64,000 bases of DNA from contig CP096136.1 in the NCBI GenBank assembly GCA_023213215.1, positions 186,001 through 250,000 on the forward strand, written 5' to 3'. The notes beneath the pieces were generated by a model. That model was not told where the DNA came from. It saw nothing but the letters and a program-made list of their open reading frames with translations, and searched no databases. The position numbers and the translations under genes are program-made. Numbering within the stretch: position 1 is the stretch's first letter; the number at the start of each line of letters is the position of its first letter. The DNA is from Flavobacterium sp. JAD_PAG50586_2 (lineage in GTDB: Bacteria > Bacteroidota > Bacteroidia > Flavobacteriales > Flavobacteriaceae). This document shows positions 47,521 to 54,087 of the stretch, piece after piece.

Positions 47521-50500
47521 TTATTTTACAATCCATGTATAATGTTCTTCGTTGGCTTCGTCAATTTCCTGATCAGCTACCACACCCTTGCCTTCCAGTT
47601 TTCTATTGGTGTTGAGAATAACTACACAATCTACCTCATCATTTTCATTAACTCTCATTGCAATTTTTGAGGTTGGTAAGTCAACTTGGATGGTTGCAAT
47701 TTTACTAAATTTATGTTTCTGTCCTTCAGAAAGAATTTTATTAGCATCTTTTCCCATTACCTGATAGAAATTAACTTTGCTTCCATCAAATGCGAAATCA
47801 TCTTTAATTTCTTCAATCCCTTGGAATGAATCTATTCCATCATTGCTTGTGTCAAAGTCACAACCCATCTCAACTAATTCGTAAAACTTCACATCGGATT
47901 TATCAGCTGATTTTGTTTTCTTGAAACCAAAAGCTGCGTTTGTCTTTAAGTTATTTAGGCGAACTGAATTTTTGTTGATGCCATACCAACATGCACCCTT
48001 TGCAACTGCCATTTTTGATTCTTCCAGATCGAGTGCAATACTTTTTGTGTCACTTTTCTTCACGTCCAACTGCTTCTCAACTGTTTCTTTAATCATTGGA
48101 AAAGAAGTGCTTCTGCCCGAAAAAATAATTTTGTCAATGTGTATGCTTTCTGAAAGTTCTACTACTTCATTTACTGCATCTTTAACGTTGTTATATATTA
48201 TCTTGATAAAAAGAGGATGTTCAAATAGTTTACATTTGCCCGAGGCTTTAATAAAATACCCATACATCTCACTTGTATCTTCATCAATTGAAATTGAAAT
48301 TCCAAGTGATTTGTTTATATAATCTTCAAGTAAATATGCTGTAATCAAATAAGAATTATTACTGTAATAGTTAGCAATAATCTCTTTCTTGATTTGAAAA
48401 GCCAATTCGGCTAATTCTACTTTCTTATCAAAAATATTTATCCCTGTAAAAACTGGAAATTCATTAGTGCAACTCAAAATGAATTTAGTAATACAATAAT
48501 CAATGGTATCTCCTCCTATTCCATAACCAATTTTGCCTAAGAAGTCAATCTCATATTTTGGTCTATCGTTTATCAAGGTTTTGTTTGAAGTTACAATTGT
48601 TGCATTTATTGTAGCACCTCCCATATCAAAAATAAGAATTGTTTCAGAATCAGATGATGCCTCCCCACCACTGAACTGACTATAATTAGATAAGTAGTAA
48701 AAAAGAACCGCTTCTGCCTCGTAAACGTATCTGATTTCCTTAAATTGATTTAAATTGGCAATGCAGTCAACCATATCCTGAATTTTGCTTGTTGTAAAAT
48801 TGTTGGGGATCGCCACAACTGCTCGAAGCGGATTAAATTCCCCATCACGTTTGTAATCATCAGCATTAAGGTCAGGGCGGTTGAAATAGGTGGTGATGTC
48901 TTTGAACAGACCTTTGACTAAAAGACTTGCTAGATCTTTTCCTTTTAAATTAAGTATGTTATTATTATCAAAAACTATTTCCTTTATGTCTTTGAAGCCA
49001 AGTAGTTTTTTGATTGACTGAAAACCCTTATATTGTCTTTTGTTTTTAAAAAGTGTTTGTGCTGTTGTACCATGTTTGTAAATTTTTTCTGGAATCTCAA
49101 CACCATTTTGATGATAGTTTTCTGCCTTCTCAAAAACCAAAACTGAAGGAATGATTTTATTCTTTGCTATGTCTTCACCTAAAATAATGTTATCTGTTGA
49201 ACTTCCTACTGCAACACATGAACCGCTTGTCCCTGGGTCAAAGCCCACCCAAACATCACGAAGATCTGCACCTAAATGAAATTTGTATTCTATTATTTCT
49301 CTCTGTTCAGACTTGATGAAAAGGATAGAATCTTTAATAACGGCTTCAACTGAAAATTTTACAAGTTCTGGGTCAACAATTGCTTTTGTTATATCAGTTT
49401 GGCGAATGCCTACAGCGAATGAAAGCTTGTTGATATTATCTTTCTTTACTGAAGTAGGCATTCCTTGACCAAATTCTTGCAGGCCTTCTAAGTCATGTTT
49501 TAAAAATATTTCAAAACCAGCCGGGATTTTTTCTGCCGTAAGTTGCAGATACACTGAAGAATTCCAGTTTAATGGAAAAGTCGGTGATTTAAATTCAATC
49601 CCACCATTAACAAGTAAAAGGTCCTCGCTATTTTGTAATTCATTGTCCCATGCTTTGAAGGGAGTAAGAAATTTTCCGTCTGTTTTGTAATCAATTTTTT
49701 CAAATGAATCCAAATAGCCGTCAATCAGAAGAAATATTCCTCTTGGCTTGCCATAAGCTGCCAAGAAAATGAACACACCTATTAATATGAGTATTGGTAG
49801 AACTATATACATGATTATAATTGTTGCTTTGGTTGAATAATCAATATTGTCAACTGGTAATGCTCTTTCAGTTGAGAAAATAAAATTGAGTGGACGTGCA
49901 TTTGCGACTTCATATATTGTTTTGAATTGATATTGAAACTTCAATATTTTAAAGTTTCTTTTATTTATGATTGAATCAAGTGAAATTTTGAGGCTGGGTA
50001 TGTTATAAGTAAGATTTGAGTTATCAAATTCCATCAAGTCTTTGTCGTTTGTGTATTTTGACAACCATTTTCCGGTTTCGCCTTTGCTTGCAATTAAATC
50101 ATCAAAAATAATTTTGTCACTTTCTCCAACGGACAAAGTAACAGACATTCTTAATTCTATTGGAACAAGATTTTTGTTGTGGGTGAATTTAATTTTTGTT
50201 TCACTAGTCCTAAATTTCTGGCTTTGATAGCCCCATTGGTTTAAACTCAAATCTCCATCCACAAAAAGAGAAACATCTTCAGGAGTCAGCACGCCAATTT
50301 TTGGTTTTATTTTGTAAGCAATAATTCCAATAGGACTGTTTGTATTGGCAGGGATAAACGAGTATTGAAAGAAATCAATTTTGTAATACTGTGATGTTAA
50401 AAAGTCGATGTGTTTTTTAATATAAGTTACTGGTGATGTAGGCTGAAGTCTGCTTCCGTATGTAACTCTATAAATATCTCTAACCCTGTCAAGGTCTTTT

Positions 50501-51147
50501 GTATTACCCAACATCGAGCCAGTCAGGAAATCACTTAATAAAATAAGGATATACTCTTCCGAATATTTTGTCTTATCAATTTTATCAAGCACCAGTGGGT
50601 AAACAAAATTTGACATTGAAACACCTCCATTAAAATTTGACGGGGTCGGCTGAAGTGATAAAGCTGAAGTGATATAATTAGACGGGGAAGCTGCACTTCC
50701 TCTTTTGGCAGAATAAGTTGTCCAATTAAATTTTTTGTCTTTGAGGAATACCTTGCTAAACTCGTCTATAATTCCTTTTTCCTTATAATTATTCGCAGTT
50801 CGCCTTAAACGGTCAATTTCACTACCCGCAATATTGAAGTGAAAAAAAGAGATTTCGTCACGCTTAGGATCAAAAAAAACGAGTCCATTTTTTCTTTCAA
50901 GATTAATATTGTCTTGATAGGCTTCGTTATAAGTATATACAGATTTGTTTGAAAACAGATTTATTAATGCTTGTTGAAATGCAATAGATTTATTGACTGA
51001 ATTAATAGATGGAGTTGAAATGTCGTAAGCAATTATAAAGTGCCTCCTATATGTCTGCGTATATGAATTGGTAAATGTTAGTAGAATTAAAAGTATCGTG
51101 ATGCTTTTTAAGGCCAAGATCAACTGATGCGGTTTATACTCACGCAA
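47521..51147 (-). CDS. Extracytoplasmic vWA-like / cytosolic Hsp70-like fusion
   Basis: A 1208-residue protein that crosses the inner membrane. An N-terminal signal/anchor (about 12-30) is followed by a 410-residue outside part opening YRRHFIIAYDIST, a vWA-type beta strand with degenerate MIDAS. One membrane helix (TIIIMYIVLPILILIGVFIF, about 440-460) leads to an FHA-like or beta-sandwich linker. The Hsp70-like actin fold follows: VGFDPGTSGSCVAVG (phosphate 1), TILIFDMGGATINATIV (phosphate 2) and IIFSGRSTSFPMI (adenosine). It is the first gene of the operon. The start is TTG as read; adding one T to the T7 tract after 51152 would give ATG 51167 and seven more residues (1215). Confidence 0.85.
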   Translation of the reverse strand: MREYKPHQLILALKSITILLILLTFTNSYTQTYRRHFIIAYDISTPSINSVNKSIAFQQALINLFSNKSVYTYNEAYQDNINLERKNGLVFFDPKRDEISFFHFNIAGSEIDRLRRTANNYKEKGIIDEFSKVFLKDKKFNWTTYSAKRGSAASPSNYITSALSLQPTPSNFNGGVSMSNFVYPLVLDKIDKTKYSEEYILILLSDFLTGSMLGNTKDLDRVRDIYRVTYGSRLQPTSPVTYIKKHIDFLTSQYYKIDFFQYSFIPANTNSPIGIIAYKIKPKIGVLTPEDVSLFVDGDLSLNQWGYQSQKFRTSETKIKFTHNKNLVPIELRMSVTLSVGESDKIIFDDLIASKGETGKWLSKYTNDKDLMEFDNSNLTYNIPSLKISLDSIINKRNFKILKFQYQFKTIYEVANARPLNFIFSTERALPVDNIDYSTKATIIIMYIVLPILILIGVFIFLAAYGKPRGIFLLIDGYLDSFEKIDYKTDGKFLTPFKAWDNELQNSEDLLLVNGGIEFKSPTFPLNWNSSVYLQLTAEKIPAGFEIFLKHDLEGLQEFGQGMPTSVKKDNINKLSFAVGIRQTDITKAIVDPELVKFSVEAVIKDSILFIKSEQREIIEYKFHLGADLRDVWVGFDPGTSGSCVAVGSSTDNIILGEDIAKNKIIPSVLVFEKAENYHQNGVEIPEKIYKHGTTAQTLFKNKRQYKGFQSIKKLLGFKDIKEIVFDNNNILNLKGKDLASLLVKGLFKDITTYFNRPDLNADDYKRDGEFNPLRAVVAIPNNFTTSKIQDMVDCIANLNQFKEIRYVYEAEAVLFYYLSNYSQFSGGEASSDSETILIFDMGGATINATIVTSNKTLINDRPKYEIDFLGKIGYGIGGDTIDYCITKFILSCTNEFPVFTGINIFDKKVELAELAFQIKKEIIANYYSNNSYLITAYLLEDYINKSLGISISIDEDTSEMYGYFIKASGKCKLFEHPLFIKIIYNNVKDAVNEVVELSESIHIDKIIFSGRSTSFPMIKETVEKQLDVKKSDTKSIALDLEESKMAVAKGACWYGINKNSVRLNNLKTNAAFGFKKTKSADKSDVKFYELVEMGCDFDTSNDGIDSFQGIEEIKDDFAFDGSKVNFYQVMGKDANKILSEGQKHKFSKIATIQVDLPTSKIAMRVNENDEVDCVVILNTNRKLEGKGVVADQEIDEANEEHYTWIVK

Positions 51148-51519
51148 AAAAATTTATGTGGACGCATTTCAAAATAAAAACCTGCTTGCTCACTTTTCAT
51201 TTGTATTATCTTGTCAAAGTCCCACATATCTGTTGTAAAATAATAGTCTTGCAACTTACTATGTTTGTATTTTGCTCAACACACAACTCAAAGTTAAGAT
51301 GTATAACAAATTACGAAATAGAGCAAGTAAATATTATAATGTTAAAATTTTGTGGTATTTTTAGTTTTTAACAAAAACTATTTCAAACTTAACATTTATT
51401 ATTTAATTTAATTATAGTTTTTATTGATTTTTTGTATTTTATTAATGAATTTTTATTTTTATCAACCAAATATGATTGTCGTTCTCCTAGTATTCACAGT
51501 TTATTATGCTTTTATACTT

Positions 51520-51593
51520 CAAACTTATAGTTAACCCCAACAACTTCTTTACGGAAAACCGTAACACACAGAAAAGTCTTTTATTTAGTTTAG
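51520..51593. promoter_or_regulatory. NarL-type operator with divergent promoters (cas1 and toward Hsp70 operon)
   Basis: 51549-51564 reads TTACGGAAAACCGTAA, a perfect 16-bp palindrome. On the plus strand TAGTTTAG (51586-51593, one mismatch to TAnnTTTG) follows after 21 nt and leads to cas1. On the minus strand TAAGTTTG (51520-51527, exact) also follows after 21 nt and points to the Hsp70/vWA operon, whose start lies about 370 bp away. The remaining 51148-51519 is AT-rich with no ORF I can support, so it would be a long leader or hold a second promoter. Confidence 0.7.
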
Positions 51594-51602
51594 ATAGAAA
51601 AA

Positions 51603-52487
51603 ATGATAAAAAGGACTTTGTTGGTAGAAAATAAAACTGTAATAACTACCAAAAATTTACAGCTTGTTCTAAAATCAGATGTTAGAGAGAGTACTGTTCC
51701 TATTGAAGATATAGGCTTTTTAGTCATCGACAATGTTGAAACTTATTTGAGTATTCCCGCAATGAATTTATTAATTGAGAATAATACCTCAGTTATTATC
51801 TGCAGTACTAACCATCTTCCTAATGGGATGTTCCTTAATCTTAACAGCCATCATATTCAACAGGAAATTTTCAAAAATCAGATTGATGCTAGTGTTCCTT
51901 TAAAAAAGCAACTTTGGCAGCAGACTATTATGGAGAAAATAACCAATCAGGGGATTTTATTAGAAATGATCACCGGTGATAAAAACTCTTTTCCATTTAT
52001 TGCTTCAAAAGTACTGAGTGGAGACAGTACCAATATGGAGGGTGCTGCTGCCAGCCAATATTGGAAATCATTTTTTGAGATTAAATTTAAGAGAGAACGA
52101 TTTGGGAATTATCCAAATAACTTTTTAAATTATGGTTATGCCATTTTAAGGGCAGCTACCGCCCGTGCATTATCCGGTAGTGGCTTATTGAATACTCTTG
52201 GCATCCATCACAAAAGTAAATATAATGCTTTTGCCCTGGCAGATGATATTATGGAACCTTTCCGCCCAGTCGTTGATGAAAAAGTGTATGAAATCATGCA
52301 AAAATTTGATGAGCAAGAACTAAACACCTTGATTAAAGCGGAGTTGTTACAAATCCTCACTAGAACTGTTTATTTTAAAGAAGAGAAAAGTCCCTTGATG
52401 GTAGCGTTACAAAAGACAGCCAGCTCACTGCAGCAATGTTATACTGGCGATCGGAAGAAGATAAAATATCCAAAATTATGGAGCTAA
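51603..52487 (+). CDS. cas1: CRISPR-associated endonuclease Cas1
   Basis: A 294-residue type II Cas1. MIKRTLLVENKTVITTKNLQ opens the beta domain, and the metal-binding residues are in NMEGAAASQYWK (Glu), LGIHHKSKYNAFALADDIME (His and Asp). Cas1 with Cas2 integrates new spacers. It is 38 bp after the palindromic operator and overlaps cas2 by 10 bp. No csn2 or cas4 is present, which defines subtype II-C together with the cas9 type. Confidence 0.96.
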   Translation: MIKRTLLVENKTVITTKNLQLVLKSDVRESTVPIEDIGFLVIDNVETYLSIPAMNLLIENNTSVIICSTNHLPNGMFLNLNSHHIQQEIFKNQIDASVPLKKQLWQQTIMEKITNQGILLEMITGDKNSFPFIASKVLSGDSTNMEGAAASQYWKSFFEIKFKRERFGNYPNNFLNYGYAILRAATARALSGSGLLNTLGIHHKSKYNAFALADDIMEPFRPVVDEKVYEIMQKFDEQELNTLIKAELLQILTRTVYFKEEKSPLMVALQKTASSLQQCYTGDRKKIKYPKLWS

Positions 52488-52807
52488 ATGGATACCGAAT
52501 TATGTGGCTATTTGTATTTTTTGATTTACCAACGGAAACAAAAAAAGACCGGAAGAATGCTTCCGGATTTAGAAACAGCTTACTTAAAGATGGTTTTGCT
52601 ATGATGCAATATTCTGTTTATGTTCGCCATTGTGCCAGCGGTGAAAGTGCCGATGTGCACGAAAAAAGAATTCATAGATTATTACCACCATTAGGAAAAG
52701 TTAGTGTATTGCGAATAACCGATAAGCAATTTGGGAACATACTTAACTTTTGGGGCAAGTCAGAAGTGCCAAAAGAACCTCAACCAACACAGTTAGAACT
52801 ATTTTGA
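52478..52807 (+). CDS. cas2: CRISPR-associated endoribonuclease-like Cas2
   Basis: A 109-residue Cas2 (MELNGYRIMWLFVFFDLPTE; acidic FFDLPTETKKDRK; later LPPLGKVSVLRITDKQF). The ATG at 52478 overlaps the last codons of cas1 by 10 bp; a longer in-frame start at 52436 would be inside cas1. It forms the structural part of the adaptation complex. A terminator-like hairpin follows and then the array. Confidence 0.95.
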   Translation: MELNGYRIMWLFVFFDLPTETKKDRKNASGFRNSLLKDGFAMMQYSVYVRHCASGESADVHEKRIHRLLPPLGKVSVLRITDKQFGNILNFWGKSEVPKEPQPTQLELF

Positions 52808-52813
52808 AACAAA

Positions 52814-52861
52814 AAAATGCCTCAATCATGGGTTATCAAGCCATAAAAGAGGCGTTTTTTT
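52814..52861 (+). terminator. Terminator after cas2
   Basis: AAAATGCCTC (52814-52823) pairs with GAGGCGTTTT (from 52849), with an inner ATGG/CCAT stem, and is followed by a T7 tract. It isolates the plus-strand cas1-cas2 transcript from the array, which is probably transcribed from the opposite strand. Confidence 0.75.
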
Positions 52862-52911
52862 CACGATATAACACTTTATTCTATTGGATATCAGAAGGTA
52901 ACAGGCGAACT

Positions 52912-53473
52912 AATATCGTGTTTTCTAATCTTTAATCAAACCACAACCGTGTAATCAATATCGATAAAAAACGCACCAATATCGTGTTTTCTAATCTTTA
53001 ATCAAACCACAACTAGTATTGCAAATATAAAAACAATTTTATTAATATCGTGTTTTCTAATCTTTAATCAAACCACAACACGCGCTCTTCCGGTGTGAAT
53101 GTTGGGTTGAATATCGTGTTTTCTAATCTTTAATCAAACCACAACCACACATCCAGAAATGCTTTTCTATGTTGAATATCGTGTTTTCTAATCTTTAATC
53201 AAACCACAACGTTGTGTATCGCGTTACTGATTGTCGATTTAATATCGTGTTTTCTAATCTTTAATCAAACCACAACGGTTCGCCAAAAGAACTGAATCAC
53301 ACCAATAATATCGTGTTTTCTAATCTTTAATCAAACCACAACCCATCAGCTTCGCGAATGTGTCGAGCTCGTAATATCGTGTTTTCTAATCTTTAATCAA
53401 ACCACAACGAAATGGCAAAAGATAAATCTATTAAGGAAATATCGTGTTTTCTAATCTTTAATCAAACCACAAC
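52912..53473 (-). CRISPR. Type II-C CRISPR array, 9 identical repeats and 8 spacers
   Basis: Nine identical 36-nt repeats start at 52912, 52978, 53044, 53110, 53175, 53241, 53307, 53373 and 53438. On the plus strand each opens AATATCGTGTTTTC and ends AAACCACAAC. The eight spacers are 30, 30, 30, 29, 30, 30, 30 and 29 nt. The crRNA direction is inferred as minus, because 16 nt of the minus-strand repeat (rich in GATTAAAGATTAG) are complementary to the predicted tracrRNA anti-repeat. Repeats show no decay at either end, so the leader end is not marked by repeat quality. Confidence 0.97.
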
Positions 53474-53519
53474 GTAAATCGTTGTAACACAAATCGAAGG
53501 TCGATTTCCGTTGTGGTTT
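53464..53519. repeat. Inverted repeat joining the last repeat to the leader side
   Basis: The last 10 bases of repeat 9, AAACCACAAC (53464-53473), are the exact reverse complement of GTTGTGGTTT at 53510-53519. A smaller perfect hairpin lies inside, AAATCGA-AGG-TCGATTT (53491-53507). The region is where the leader would be for minus-strand crRNA. It might fold with the first repeat of the transcript or be a decayed inverted repeat. Confidence 0.6.
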
Positions 53520-53564
53520 AGTTGTTTAAGAAAATGAAAACTTTATGTCAAAGAACATTCTCTT

Positions 53565-53643
53565 TTTGTCATTCCGACAACGGAGGAATCTCATTACGTT
53601 ATAAAAAAATTATGTGATTTCTCCAGATGGTCGAAATGACAAA
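53565..53643. repeat. REP-like palindromic repeat, copy A
   Basis: A roughly 79-bp element with arms TTTGTCATTCCGAC and GTCGAAATGACAAA and conserved inner AGGAATCTCATTA and TTATGTGATTTCTCC. A second copy (54011-54084) matches across most of its length, and a half copy is at 59539-59571. Such GTCATTCCGA elements are widespread in Flavobacteria as dispersed repeats. The two full copies flank the GIY-YIG gene. Confidence 0.75.
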
Positions 53644-53644
53644 A

Positions 53645-53956
53645 TTATTTTTTTACAAACCTATCATTCAAAAATTCAAATTCAGGATTAAAAGCCCTTA
53701 TCAATTCTAGTTTCTTTTCTCGTCTCCAAGCTTTCAACTCCTTTTCTCTTGCAATTGCCTGTTGCACCCATGAAATTTTTTCATAATACACTAAAAACTC
53801 AATATTGTATTTTGACGCAAAAGTCTTGTTTCCTTTTTCAATGTTTTCTTTATGCTGTTTTAATCGTTCTCCTAAATTATTAGTCACCCCAATATAATAA
53901 GTTGAACGGTATTTATTCGTAATGATATAAACATAAAAGGTATAATGTCCTTCGAT
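53645..53956 (-). CDS. GIY-YIG nuclease-like protein, start codon unclear
   Basis: A UPF0213/YhbQ-type GIY-YIG protein. The motifs FYVYIITNKYRSTYYIGVTNN lie upstream of the first ordinary start (GTG 53887), so the true protein must begin before it, but the frame has only ATC/CAT between a TAG (53960-53962) and the motif. Expected openings such as an ATG before HYTFYVYII are missing here. The remainder (LGERLKQHKENIEKGNKTFA, WVQQAIAREKELKAWRREKK) is normal. It is therefore a start-codon variant or a mutated gene. It lies between two REP-like repeats, upstream of cas9 on the same strand. Confidence 0.72.
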   Translation of the reverse strand: MEGHYTFYVYIITNKYRSTYYIGVTNNLGERLKQHKENIEKGNKTFASKYNIEFLVYYEKISWVQQAIAREKELKAWRREKKLELIRAFNPEFEFLNDRFVKK

Positions 53957-54010
53957 ATTCTAACATAGTATTGTTCATAGCCTGTACTGTTTTTCTTTAC
54001 CGCTCCTCTC

Positions 54011-54084
54011 TGTCATTCCGACTAAGGAGGAATCGCATTAACTTATTCAAGATTATGTGATTTCTCCCTATGGTCGAAATGACA
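54011..54084. repeat. REP-like palindromic repeat, copy B
   Basis: TGTCATTCCGAC at 54011 and GTCGAAATGACA to 54084 form the arms; the internal sequence AAGGAGGAATCGCATTA and TTATGTGATTTCTCC matches copy A. It sits just 3 bp after the cas9 stop codon (on the minus strand), so it may also act as a terminator. Confidence 0.75.
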
Positions 54085-54087
54085 AAC

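Noticed and set aside
52861..52911. Degenerate extra CRISPR repeat before repeat 1
   Set aside because: Only a short CACGATAT match in the opposite orientation exists, too little to call a repeat.
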